Shown here piece after piece: positions 7,914 to 15,579 of a stretch of 35,385 bases of DNA. Location of the stretch: contig NZ_JADBGR010000073.1 in the NCBI RefSeq assembly GCF_014892515.1, positions 1 to 35,385 on the forward strand. The letters run 5' to 3'. The notes below the pieces were generated by a model. The model had not been told where the DNA came from, did no database searches, and saw nothing but the letters and a program-made list of their open reading frames with translations. Source of the stretch: Myceligenerans pegani. GTDB lineage: Bacteria > Actinomycetota > Actinomycetes > Actinomycetales > Cellulomonadaceae. The first letter of the stretch is position 1. Each line of letters begins with the position of its first letter. The position numbers and the translations under genes are program-made.

Positions 7914-10205
7914 TCAGGCCGGTCCCGTCCAGAACTGATTCGGGCCACCGATGCAGTCCCAGACGATCAGTTGCCGTCCGTTCGTCGTGTCACCGGAGTC
8001 CAGGTCGACGCAGCGCCCGGACGCGATGTTCCGGATACCGCCGTCCGTGGTGCGGCTCCACTGCTGACGCGCAGCACCGAAGACACAGGGTCCCGCCGTG
8101 ATCGGGCTTCCGTTGGCGTAGTCGCCGGCGGCGAGTTGCATGCACGAGCCGCCCGAGGTCAGCGTGCCGTCGGCGTTGAGGCGCCACTGCTGATGAGGGA
8201 GTCCGTTGCACGTCCAGATCTGGACCCTCCCGGACGCGGTGTCGAGATCGATGCATGAGGACGTCGTTCCCCAGCGGATCTCGCCAGTTCCCGCGACGTA
8301 GGTCGGGCCGACCCAGCTCTGGTTCCGCGTGCCCACGCAGTCGTAGATCTGCAGCTGGCGGCCGTTGCTGAAGTCGGCTTCGGGGATGTCCAGACAACGC
8401 CCCGACGCCAGATTGACGAGCGACCCGAAGTTGCCCTGTCGCCACTGCTGGTTGGCTTCCCCGGTGCACGCCGCGACATTCACCGGAGTGAAGTTCGAGG
8501 TCTGGCCGGGCGGAATCTCGGCGCACACTCCGCCGGTGGAGAGCCTGCCGTGACTGTCCAGCTCCCAGGACTGCTGCGAGTTCCCCAGGCAGTCCCAGAC
8601 CTGCACCCGGCCGGAGGGGACGTCCCGGTCGATGCACTTGTCCTGGCGGCCGGTCGACACGACGGCCTGGTCGGGAGCCGTCCCCGCGGGCGCGGGCTCC
8701 CAGGTGGACGCGATGCGCGAGAAGCTCAGCGAGACCAACGAGACCGAGCCACCCGCGGCGTAGAGCTGGATTCCCTGGCTTTCCGCCGACGAGTCGAACG
8801 AGACGTTGTCACTCACGACCGTCTTGCCGTCGTTCCCGAACACCTCGAGCTGCCCTCTGTCGACGAGGAGCCGAACCTTCACCTCATCCGAGATCGGAGG
8901 CATCGACTGCCCGTAGAGCGTCTCTTCGACAAGCGAGTAGGCGACGGTCCGATCGCTCGATCCGTCCGCCCGTGTGTGCAACCGGAACCCGAACTCCGAC
9001 GCGGTCGCACCTTCGACGTCGAACACCGCGTCGATCTCGTACGTGTCCGCGGACTCACCGATGAACGGGTCGGTAGAGGCGTCGGTGGTGATGGTGCGTG
9101 GTCCCCACGTCTGAGTCGTCTCGCGAATCGCCGAGATCTCGGGTACCGGGGTGCGGGTGATCCGGATGCCCTCCGGATAGGTCTTCAGCGCCAGATCGAC
9201 GGGGAACGACGCGTTGCCCGTCCAGGTGACACCGGCGTTGCTGGGCTGCCACCCCATCTGCACCACCCTCCCGCCGGGGAGCTGGTTGAACGTCAGGGGG
9301 GCGTACCAGGTGGAGGGAGCGAAGGCGGCACCGGAGACGCCCCATTCCATGCGCTGCGGGCTCGTCCAGTCCGAGACGAACACGCCGGACTCGTCGAGGG
9401 AGCCGATCACGTACTCGCCACTGGCGTCCTGCAGAACCCATTTCTCGTGGGACGAGTCACCGTCGACCGGGAGCTTGTAGAGGTCGGGACACTCGACGAA
9501 CCAGCTCGCCTCATAGGTGCCGCGGTAGGTCCAGTCGAGCAGATCGGTCGACGTGTAGAACACGGCTCCGGTGCCGGCCTGGAACGTCACCATCTGCCAG
9601 CGGTTGTGCTCCTGGTCCCACTGCACCTTCGGGTCGCGGCTCTCGACCGGGTTGTCGATGACCTTGGCGCCGTCGTCGTACATCTGGAAGGTCTTCGCAC
9701 CGTCGGTCGAGTACGCGATGCTGACGCCCTCGGTGTTCGTGAAGAGCAGGATCGGGTCGTCGTCTCCGGTTTTCAGGCCCGTGACGTTGTCCACGTCGAC
9801 CCAGCCGGCACCGGACCAGAGATTGCCGGGGTGGACTCCCGGTTCGAGCGCAATTGGCTGTTGCTCCCAGTGCACCAGGTCGGTGCTCGTCGCGTGGCCC
9901 CAGTGGACCGTGTCCCATGCCAGGCCGTGCGGGTTGTGCTGGAAGAAGAGGTGGTAGACGCCCCGGTAGTAGAGCGGCGCGTTGATGTCGTTCATGAAGC
10001 CGCTCTGCGGGCTGAAATGGAACTGCCCGCGAAAGGGCTCCGTGTAGTCGGTGGCCGCGTAGGGGTACTCCGGGTAGTCCGCCGCGGTTCCGGCGGTCGC
10101 CGTCGGGGCTGCTGGTGCGTAGACCACCAGCCCCGGTACGGCGAGGATGAGTGCGAGGGCGATCGTGACGATCGCACGGCTGCTGTGCGCGCGTTGAACA
10201 GGCAT
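7914..10205 (-). CDS. Secreted GH32 fructanase (levanase/exo-inulinase type) with C-terminal CBM13 ricin-type lectin domains
   Basis: A 763-residue secreted enzyme. A hydrophobic signal peptide occupies about residues 10-40. The GH32 propeller has FMNDINAP (D73 nucleophile), SRDPKV (D191, transition-state stabiliser) and WFVECPDL (E238 acid/base). A beta-sandwich follows to about residue 510. Residues about 520-763 contain two ricin-B trefoils with repeated CID/CLD and QQW motifs, which bind carbohydrate. I chose the ATG at 10205 because GGAG lies just before it and the signal peptide then has normal length; an upstream ATG at 10223 has no ribosome site. It lies 52 bp downstream of a GH91 gene on the same strand, apparently in one operon. 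It probably hydrolyses inulin or levan outside the cell. Confidence 0.92.
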   Translation of the reverse strand: MPVQRAHSSRAIVTIALALILAVPGLVVYAPAAPTATAGTAADYPEYPYAATDYTEPFRGQFHFSPQSGFMNDINAPLYYRGVYHLFFQHNPHGLAWDTVHWGHATSTDLVHWEQQPIALEPGVHPGNLWSGAGWVDVDNVTGLKTGDDDPILLFTNTEGVSIAYSTDGAKTFQMYDDGAKVIDNPVESRDPKVQWDQEHNRWQMVTFQAGTGAVFYTSTDLLDWTYRGTYEASWFVECPDLYKLPVDGDSSHEKWVLQDASGEYVIGSLDESGVFVSDWTSPQRMEWGVSGAAFAPSTWYAPLTFNQLPGGRVVQMGWQPSNAGVTWTGNASFPVDLALKTYPEGIRITRTPVPEISAIRETTQTWGPRTITTDASTDPFIGESADTYEIDAVFDVEGATASEFGFRLHTRADGSSDRTVAYSLVEETLYGQSMPPISDEVKVRLLVDRGQLEVFGNDGKTVVSDNVSFDSSAESQGIQLYAAGGSVSLVSLSFSRIASTWEPAPAGTAPDQAVVSTGRQDKCIDRDVPSGRVQVWDCLGNSQQSWELDSHGRLSTGGVCAEIPPGQTSNFTPVNVAACTGEANQQWRQGNFGSLVNLASGRCLDIPEADFSNGRQLQIYDCVGTRNQSWVGPTYVAGTGEIRWGTTSSCIDLDTASGRVQIWTCNGLPHQQWRLNADGTLTSGGSCMQLAAGDYANGSPITAGPCVFGAARQQWSRTTDGGIRNIASGRCVDLDSGDTTNGRQLIVWDCIGGPNQFWTGPA

Positions 10206-10257
10206 GTTACTCCGTACTGACATCGTTGTCGGTCGGCCGGTGTTGTGGCTGCGCGGA

Positions 10258-11469
10258 CTACGGCGTCGCGCGGAATCCGAACGTTGCGCCGCTCAGCGCC
10301 TGGAACTCCGCCGAGGAGCCGCAGTCGAGCACCTTCGTGTCAGTGGTGCTGCCGTCGAGCACGACGGCGTTCACCGCGACGTTCGCGGCGTGGTGGTTCA
10401 TGGCGATGTAGTTGTTGTCGCCGGACTTCACGAGCACCATGGTGGGCTTCGCGCCGGACGGCGTGATGTCGCTTCCCGGGGCGTCGAACGAGAAGTGGTT
10501 CGACGTCACGGTGTTCCCCGAGCCCTGCACGTGGACCAGGCCGAACAGGTCGTCCTCGGGGTGCGGTGTGCTCTGGAACACGGGGAACGTCTCCGCGTTG
10601 CGCAGGAAGTGGTTCGCCGAGACGAGGTTGTTGTGGCATGCCCCCTCCATCGTGACCATCCCGGAGTAGAAGGCGTGCAGGCGGTTCGCGGAGACCATGT
10701 TGTTCGTGGCGTTCTTGAGGTGTACGGAGCTCCTGCCACGAGGGAAGATGTTGTTGCCCGAGATGATCAGACCGAAGTGGTGCTCGGCGAAGATCGAGAA
10801 GCCCGAGGGGCCGGCCCCGATCAGGTTGTCGTTGACCATGCTCGCCTGCCCGGAGCCGGTCAGCTCGACGCAGTTGCCGCATTCACACAGGAAGTTGTCC
10901 GTGATGTGCAGTGCGTCGGCCTCGATGACCACGATGGCTCGTTCGAGGTAGACCATCCCCATCCCGGTGATCCGGAGCGAGTCGGTGGGCGTGGTGGAGC
11001 GGACCCCGATCTTCCCGTTCTGGTAGCTGTTCTGGTCAGGGGTGAACGACACGCCGTCCAGGCAGAAGTCCACCAGCTCGATCGAGCTCAGCCGGGGGAG
11101 GCCGTCCCGGTGGATGAGGATCGCCTCCGAGTTCCCGTCGGTGTTCTCGACCCGGATGCGGCTCCCGCCCGGCCAGATCTCGTGCCAGGAGGACGTGTCC
11201 CCGGCGTTGTAGCGGATGCTGGAGGACGTGAATCCGTGTCCCGATCCCTTGATCTGGAGATAGCTGATGTCGATCAGGATGCGCGTCTTCAGGGAGTAGT
11301 CGCCCGGCGGGATGTAGATCACGGCGCCGGGCTTGGAGTCCTGTGACGGCTGATTCGCCTTGATGTCGGCGATGATGCTGTTGATGATCGCGCCGATGTC
11401 GGATTCCGCGGTCGTCCCGGGGCTGCTCGGGATGGTCCAGGTCGTCACGTCGTAGATCGTCGAAGGCAT
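10258..11469 (-). CDS. GH91 inulin fructotransferase (DFA-forming) with no leader of its own
   Basis: A 403-residue GH91 beta-helix protein. Conserved segments include YDVTTW at residues 6-11, GAVIYIPPGDY, GSGHGFTSSSIRYN and ECGNCVELTGSGQAS. The catalytic pair by alignment to the other GH91 protein is D191 and E202. It lacks the SDSCY insertion seen in the copy at 6449-7795, so it is more likely the lyase-type fructotransferase that makes DFA III or DFA I from inulin. Such enzymes normally carry a signal peptide, but this ORF starts almost directly at YDVTTW. A twin-arginine leader ORF lies upstream (11553-11747) in another frame. In the GH91 frame a TGA occurs at 11518-11520, so no longer N-terminus is possible as sequenced. 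AGGACGGG precedes the ATG. Confidence 0.85.
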   Translation of the reverse strand: MPSTIYDVTTWTIPSSPGTTAESDIGAIINSIIADIKANQPSQDSKPGAVIYIPPGDYSLKTRILIDISYLQIKGSGHGFTSSSIRYNAGDTSSWHEIWPGGSRIRVENTDGNSEAILIHRDGLPRLSSIELVDFCLDGVSFTPDQNSYQNGKIGVRSTTPTDSLRITGMGMVYLERAIVVIEADALHITDNFLCECGNCVELTGSGQASMVNDNLIGAGPSGFSIFAEHHFGLIISGNNIFPRGRSSVHLKNATNNMVSANRLHAFYSGMVTMEGACHNNLVSANHFLRNAETFPVFQSTPHPEDDLFGLVHVQGSGNTVTSNHFSFDAPGSDITPSGAKPTMVLVKSGDNNYIAMNHHAANVAVNAVVLDGSTTDTKVLDCGSSAEFQALSGATFGFRATP

Positions 11470-11491
11470 GGTTGTCCCGTCCTGTCGTCTG

Positions 11492-11547
11492 AACTGGTGT
11501 GGATGAACTGGTGTGGATCAACTGGCGTGGATCAACTGGCGTGGATG
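11492..11547. repeat. 14-bp tandem repeat, four copies
   Basis: Four contiguous units of AACTGGYGTGGATS at 11492-11505, 11506-11519, 11520-11533 and 11534-11547, differing only at two positions. The array fills the gap between the twin-arginine leader ORF and the GH91 start. A 14-bp unit shifts the reading frame by two with each copy gained or lost. Confidence 0.95.
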
Positions 11548-11552
11548 AAGGC

Positions 11553-11747
11553 TCAGAGGACCCCGAGCAGAGTCGCGTGGGGGCGCGGAGGCGCAGGCTC
11601 GGCGACCGTGGCCGCGGGCGTTGCCGGCGCCGGGTGGGCGCGGGCAGGGGGCGAGGTGACGAACCCTGCTGCCAGTGCGGCGGTGCCGACGACGAGGAAT
11701 GCTCTGCGGGGCATTTCAGCCGGCGGGGGCGAGCTCAATTCGGCCAT
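11553..11747 (-). CDS. Orphan twin-arginine (Tat) leader peptide ORF, possibly the detached leader of the GH91 enzyme
   Basis: A 64-residue ORF consisting of a Tat-type signal (PRRAFLVVGTAALAAG, then an AxA-type site PARA-H) and a short Pro/Ala-rich tail. It then ends at TGA 11553-11555. The ribosome site is excellent: AAGGAG (complement of 11757-11762) lies nine bases before the ATG at 11747; ATGs at 11753 and 11768 are alternatives. No mature protein follows in frame. The next gene, starting 83 bp on, is a GH91 enzyme of a usually secreted class that lacks a signal. Either an indel separated leader and enzyme, or this is a free leader peptide. The related palindrome at 11776-11793 lies just upstream and should control both. 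Confidence 0.6.
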   Translation of the reverse strand: MAELSSPPPAEMPRRAFLVVGTAALAAGFVTSPPARAHPAPATPAATVAEPAPPRPHATLLGVL

Positions 11748-11775
11748 CGTCATGTGCTCCTTTGCCATACGACGG

Positions 11776-11793
11776 TGCCAAAAGGATTTGGCA
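11776..11793 (-). promoter_or_regulatory. LacI-type operator palindrome before the leftward fructanase operon
   Basis: TGCCAAAAGGATTTGGCA is a perfect inverted repeat (7-bp arms TGCCAAA/TTTGGCA, 4-bp centre). It lies 14 bp upstream of the Shine-Dalgarno of the Tat leader ORF and shares the TGCCAA arms of the sites at 992-1022. Two more TTTTGGC half-sites occur at 11852-11858 and 11862-11868 in the same intergenic region. The likely regulator is the LacI protein of this locus, inferred from site similarity. Confidence 0.6.
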
Positions 11794-11881
11794 AATTTGG
11801 GTCGCTCCGACCCTAGAATCCAGGAAGTGGAGGGTCAAGAGGGGATCGATGTTTTGGCGTTTTTTGGCAGCGGAGATCACG

Positions 11882-11918
11882 GCGCCGGTACCGTCTCAAC
11901 CTGAGACGGGTCCGGCGC
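11882..11918 (+). promoter_or_regulatory. Stable hairpin directly upstream of the sigma-factor gene
   Basis: GCGCCGG pairs with CCGGCGC (11882-11888 with 11912-11918), and CCGTCTCA pairs with TGAGACGG (11891-11898 with 11902-11909), with a 2x2 internal mismatch and a 3-nt loop. It ends immediately before the possible GTG start at 11919 and 12 bp before ATG 11931. It could act as an operator, an mRNA structure limiting translation, or a terminator; the sequence does not decide which. Confidence 0.55.
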
Positions 11919-11930
11919 GTGGGTAGGGGC

Positions 11931-14030
11931 ATGGAGACACTTTCGGGGAAACCGGTCGAGGTCCGTGTGGGCGGCCGGTCACGCGACGAGGAGTTCGTCG
12001 CGTTCGTGGAGTCGGACGGTCCGTACCTGTTCCGGACGGCCTTCTTCCTGGTCGGCGAGCGTGTCCTGGCCGAGGACCTGGTCCAGGGCACCTTCGAGCG
12101 TGTCTACCGACGCTGGGACGCGGCTCGCGCCGGGGCGCCTCGCGCGTACGCGCGGAGGGTCCTGGTCAACCTCAGGACCGACACGTGGCGTCGGACGCGG
12201 TTGACCGATGTCCCGGGTGACGACAACCTTCCGGTCGCACACGCGGACGACCACGCCGCACGGATCGCGCTCCGGGACGAGCTCGCCCGGGCTCTGGGAA
12301 GTCTGCCGCCGCAGCAGCGGCGGGTCGTGGTGCTGCGACACGTCCTCGATCTGCCGGAGGCGCAGGTTGCGCGCGAGATCGGGCGATCGATCGGTACCGT
12401 CAAGGCCGCGAGCTCCCGGGGCCTCGAACGGCTTCGCTCGCTCCTGACCGACGCTGCCCCGGAGACCGCGGACGAGCCGGTCTTCGACGGCCGCGAGACG
12501 TTGACTCGCAGCAAGACCGCGGCGGCACGCCGGGCCCGCCGCACGGCTGCGCTCGGTGCCGCGGCGGTCGCGGTGTGCGCATTCGTCGCCCTGGTCGTGC
12601 ACGGTCCGGTCGGCGTTCCGGTGCTGGACACGGTCACAGCTCCGGCACACCGCTGGCTGGTGGAGACGTTCCGCCTGCCCTCGGTCGACACCAGCCGGAC
12701 CGACGGCCCGGTCCCGGACGAGGACGCGGTGGCCGGGCAGGATGACGCCGTCGGGCTGGGCGACCTCGACATCCCGGAGATGGCGGTCCCTGCCGCCGCC
12801 TGCGCCGGGCCGGATCTCGCCGTGCCGGACGCGACCAGGACCATCCCCGTCCCCGGAGACGCCCCGACCGGCGACTACACGGTCGTCCAGGCGCTCGATG
12901 CCGAAGACGCTCGCGCGGCGATCGAGTGCGTCGACTACATCCCCGAGCACAGGGTGAGCCTCGGCAGCCCTCCGGACGTCATGGTGGGGTCCGGCATCGG
13001 GGCGGACCCCAACGTCCCGTTCAGGGTCCGTCGTGACGGGACGCTGGTCGCCGCGCTGGGGCGGCCCGACGTCGGACCGGGCTCCGAGCCGGTCACCGCA
13101 CTGGCGCGGCCCGTAGCCACCGGGTCGGCCGGAGAGCCCACCTGGGAGCACTGGCAGCTCACGACCGCCGCGTCCGACTCCGGTTCCGAGAGCGAGCACC
13201 GGAGCTTTGCCGGGGTCGGGAGCCCGGTCCTCACCGACACGCACGTCGCCTGGACCGAAGGGTTCTCCGACAGCGCGTCGGTCGTGGTCAAGGCGCAGGG
13301 ACCAGACGGTGAGGTCCGTACCGTCACGACCTACCGGCCGGATCCCGGCCGGCTCGTCTGGAAGATCGCCGCGGGAGGGCGAACCCTGGCGATCTTGCAC
13401 GTCATGGACGAGACCGTCGCCGATCCCGACCGGTGCGCGGGGCGCATCGACCTGGTCGACCTGGAGGCACCCGGCACCGACCTCGTCCGCGACGTCGTCA
13501 CCGACGTCTGCGCCATCTCCGACGGCGACGACGGCGTCGTGGTGTCACGCAGTCCTGCCGACGGGCCCAGCACGATCGGACTGCTCTCGGCAGGCGCCGG
13601 GCTGCACGAGCTCGTGCGGCTCGACCAGAGCACGGCGTGGAACCACTACGCCTACCTGTCCGGCGACACGCTGCTGTTCGAGTCGGGCCCCTGGATCGTG
13701 GCGCTCGACACGGACGCGCGCGAAGCCACGGTCGTCCGTGAGGACGCCTCGTGGCCGGTCGGCGCGTTCGACGACGGCGTCCTCTGGGCCGACGGCAGGA
13801 ACATCTACTTCCTGCGGCTCGGACCGCGGGACGGAGTCGCCGTGCCCGCCCTGACCACGCTCGGACCCGAACCGGACGACGGGACCGCGTGGCTGGACGT
13901 CGCCGGAGCCGCGAACCGGGTCGTCTGGACCGAGCACGATGTCGCGGAGCTGGAACGTCTCCAGAGCGGGGACTCATGGAGCTACCGCGAACTGCGACAG
14001 ACGGTGGTGTACGTGCGAACCTCGTGGTGA
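11931..14030 (+). CDS. ECF sigma factor (SigE-like) fused to a transmembrane helix and a large extracytoplasmic domain
   Basis: About 699 residues in one uninterrupted frame. Residues 18-90 form sigma region 2 (FVAFVESDGPYLFRTAFFL, AEDLVQGTFERVYRRW, RVLVNLRTDTWRR). Residues about 108-172 form region 4 with its helix-turn-helix (LPPQQRRVVVLRHVLDLPE, IGTVKAASSRGLERLR). A basic linker (ARRARR) then leads to one membrane helix at about 205-224 and some 470 extracytoplasmic residues. That domain shows repeated short blade-like strands (HVAWTEG, GRTLAILHV, DTLLFESGPWIVALDTD, RNIYFLRL, NRVVWTEHD), suggesting a beta-propeller. The topology implies a membrane-tethered sigma factor that senses an external signal or is released by proteolysis. 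A GTG at 11919 would add four residues. Confidence 0.85.
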   Translation: METLSGKPVEVRVGGRSRDEEFVAFVESDGPYLFRTAFFLVGERVLAEDLVQGTFERVYRRWDAARAGAPRAYARRVLVNLRTDTWRRTRLTDVPGDDNLPVAHADDHAARIALRDELARALGSLPPQQRRVVVLRHVLDLPEAQVAREIGRSIGTVKAASSRGLERLRSLLTDAAPETADEPVFDGRETLTRSKTAAARRARRTAALGAAAVAVCAFVALVVHGPVGVPVLDTVTAPAHRWLVETFRLPSVDTSRTDGPVPDEDAVAGQDDAVGLGDLDIPEMAVPAAACAGPDLAVPDATRTIPVPGDAPTGDYTVVQALDAEDARAAIECVDYIPEHRVSLGSPPDVMVGSGIGADPNVPFRVRRDGTLVAALGRPDVGPGSEPVTALARPVATGSAGEPTWEHWQLTTAASDSGSESEHRSFAGVGSPVLTDTHVAWTEGFSDSASVVVKAQGPDGEVRTVTTYRPDPGRLVWKIAAGGRTLAILHVMDETVADPDRCAGRIDLVDLEAPGTDLVRDVVTDVCAISDGDDGVVVSRSPADGPSTIGLLSAGAGLHELVRLDQSTAWNHYAYLSGDTLLFESGPWIVALDTDAREATVVREDASWPVGAFDDGVLWADGRNIYFLRLGPRDGVAVPALTTLGPEPDDGTAWLDVAGAANRVVWTEHDVAELERLQSGDSWSYRELRQTVVYVRTSW

Positions 14031-14124
14031 CCCGGCCGAGATCGACTCGACATGGCGGATGTGCAGTAGGTTCACACCGCAGTGGTGCGCCTTGCAGGAA
14101 ACTTCGCGAAGGAGACAGCGGGGG

Positions 14125-14232
14125 ATGTGGATCTGGGTCGTCGTCGGGCTGCTCGTGCTGGTGCCGGGTCTCTTCCTGACGCTCGTGCTGCAGCGCGCCC
14201 GGGTCGCGTCGGACGACCGGTCAAGGGCCTGA
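14125..14232 (+). CDS. Small single-pass membrane protein, 35 residues
   Basis: It consists almost entirely of one hydrophobic helix (WIWVVVGLLVLVPGLFLTLVL) followed by a short positively and negatively charged tail. The ATG is preceded by AAGGAG at 14109-14114, ten bases upstream, which argues for real translation. It lies 94 bp after the sigma-factor gene on the same strand and before a strong hairpin terminator, so it may share that transcript. Function unknown; it is too short for a confident family assignment. Confidence 0.55.
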   Translation: MWIWVVVGLLVLVPGLFLTLVLQRARVASDDRSRA

Positions 14233-14325
14233 CGGCGCAAGCCTCGGGCCGGGGAAGCGCGGCCCGCACCTGTCTCGGGCGGTGAACAGCCAGAATGTCG
14301 GTGGGCAGAGGGGCCGGGTGTCCGC

Positions 14326-14354
14326 CGTCGGCGGACCGCGTCGGTCCGCCGACG
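14326..14354. terminator. Hairpin terminator between convergent genes
   Basis: A perfect 12-bp stem (CGTCGGCGGACC / GGTCCGCCGACG) with a 5-nt loop. It lies between the small membrane gene (+) and the SGNH hydrolase (-), 20 bp past the end of the latter, so it can serve both directions. Confidence 0.8.
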
Positions 14355-14374
14355 ACGTGTCATCGCTCAGCTGC

Positions 14375-15382
14375 TCACCGCACCTGCGCCCACCACGCGT
14401 CGAAGTCGATGCCCTTTTCCTTCGCCAGCTCCTGGAGACGGGCCTTGGTCGGGGGCCGGAAGAGCTTCGGCGTGATCTTGCGGTCGGCGGCGGCGTACTT
14501 CCGCTGGAGCTTCGCCTGCTGCTCAGCTCGGTCCTCGGCCTTGACGAGTACCGACCTGGTCGCCGTGACGCTCGTCCCGGTCAGCACGCCGCCGACCAGC
14601 GGCGTGTAGCCGCCTGAGTGGCCGAGGCGGTTGGGGTGGTAGGACTCCCGGGTGGGGTTCGAGAGGCCGTTGATCCACTCGGTCGAGTCGCAGACGGCGT
14701 GGCCGGTGAATCGGCTGACCGGGTTGACGAAGGTGAACCCCTTGGCGGAGGCGGCGGTCGAGGTGACCGAGTTGATGAGCACGACGGCGTTGTTGAGAGC
14801 GGACTGGTCCGCCGGGCTGAAGAAGGTCAACAGGTTGCAGTCCTCGCCCATGAAGATCTTCGGGTAGCCGACGACGACCACCTTGGCGCCCGGCGCCCTC
14901 GTCCTGATGGAGGCGTAGAGCGCGTTGAGCCGGCCCGGGAGGGTGTTGGAGATGAACGTCCGCGCTGCGGCGACCGCACCCGCGCAGTCGCTGGCCCACG
15001 CCGGGAGGGCGCACTCGGTGAGCACGTCGGCGAATCCGGCGTCGTTGCCGCCGACCGAGACCGTGACGTACCTCGTGCTCGAGTTAAGCGCGCCGAGCTG
15101 GCTGTTCGTCACGTCGGCCACGACCGCTCCCGAGCAGGCCCGAAAGTTGAGGCTGTAGCCCTTGGCCGCCGCCGTCAGGCTGGCGTAGGCGTAGGTCGAG
15201 CGGAAGCACTGGGTGCCGTCGTCGATGTAGCTCCTGGTGCCGGTGCCCGAGGAATAGGAGTCGCCAAGGGCGACGTAGGACTCGCCGGCGGCGTACGACG
15301 GCGTGGCCGACGTCACCAGCGCGACCGTGGCAAGGCTCGTCGCCGCCAGGGCGGCGACGACGCGCAACAGACGTTGCTTCAT
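14375..15382 (-). CDS. Secreted SGNH/GDSL-family esterase/lipase
   Basis: A 335-residue secreted hydrolase. The Sec signal peptide covers residues 1-31 (basic start, hydrophobic core, SYAAG). The SGNH blocks are present: GDSYSSG at 40-46 with S42 as nucleophile, the Gly block around RACSGA, GGND at 111-114, and SYHPNRLGH at 247-255 supplying the catalytic His249. Six cysteines suggest disulfides, as in Streptomyces-type SGNH lipases. A charged C-terminal tail of about 60 residues, rich in Lys, Arg, Glu and Gln, is an unusual addition. The ATG at 15382 is preceded by GGGAG at good spacing; the longer frame upstream has no leader character. The natural substrate cannot be read from sequence. 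Confidence 0.88.
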   Translation of the reverse strand: MKQRLLRVVAALAATSLATVALVTSATPSYAAGESYVALGDSYSSGTGTRSYIDDGTQCFRSTYAYASLTAAAKGYSLNFRACSGAVVADVTNSQLGALNSSTRYVTVSVGGNDAGFADVLTECALPAWASDCAGAVAAARTFISNTLPGRLNALYASIRTRAPGAKVVVVGYPKIFMGEDCNLLTFFSPADQSALNNAVVLINSVTSTAASAKGFTFVNPVSRFTGHAVCDSTEWINGLSNPTRESYHPNRLGHSGGYTPLVGGVLTGTSVTATRSVLVKAEDRAEQQAKLQRKYAAADRKITPKLFRPPTKARLQELAKEKGIDFDAWWAQVR

Positions 15383-15436
15383 GGGGCAGCTCCCGAAGGT
15401 CGGTCGAGCCACTCCGGACGTGACTCGATCGATCCC

Positions 15437-15466
15437 TTTATAGGAAGTATCCCCTGTACTACACAA
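15437..15466 (-). promoter_or_regulatory. Candidate promoter of the SGNH hydrolase gene
   Basis: Read leftward: TTGTGT (-35), 18-bp spacer, TATAAA (-10), about 55 bp before the ATG. It lies in the most A/T-rich short stretch of this part of the window. The assignment is by eye only. Confidence 0.35.
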
Positions 15467-15579
15467 TATCCGGCAAATGAATATTCGATGAGTCGTCAAG
15501 GAGTCTCGGGTGGCGGTCCGTGCCTACGGTGCCCGGGCGTATCGACGCCTGCCGTGTGAGTCGACGCCGGTGCCCTACC

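Noticed and set aside
11492-11547. Possible CRISPR-like array
   Set aside because: The 14-bp units are contiguous with no spacers; it is a simple tandem repeat.
11469-11768. Simple phase-variable fusion of the Tat leader to GH91 by repeat number
   Set aside because: Loss of one unit would align the frames, but the leader frame already stops at 11553-11555 before the repeat, so copy number alone cannot join them.
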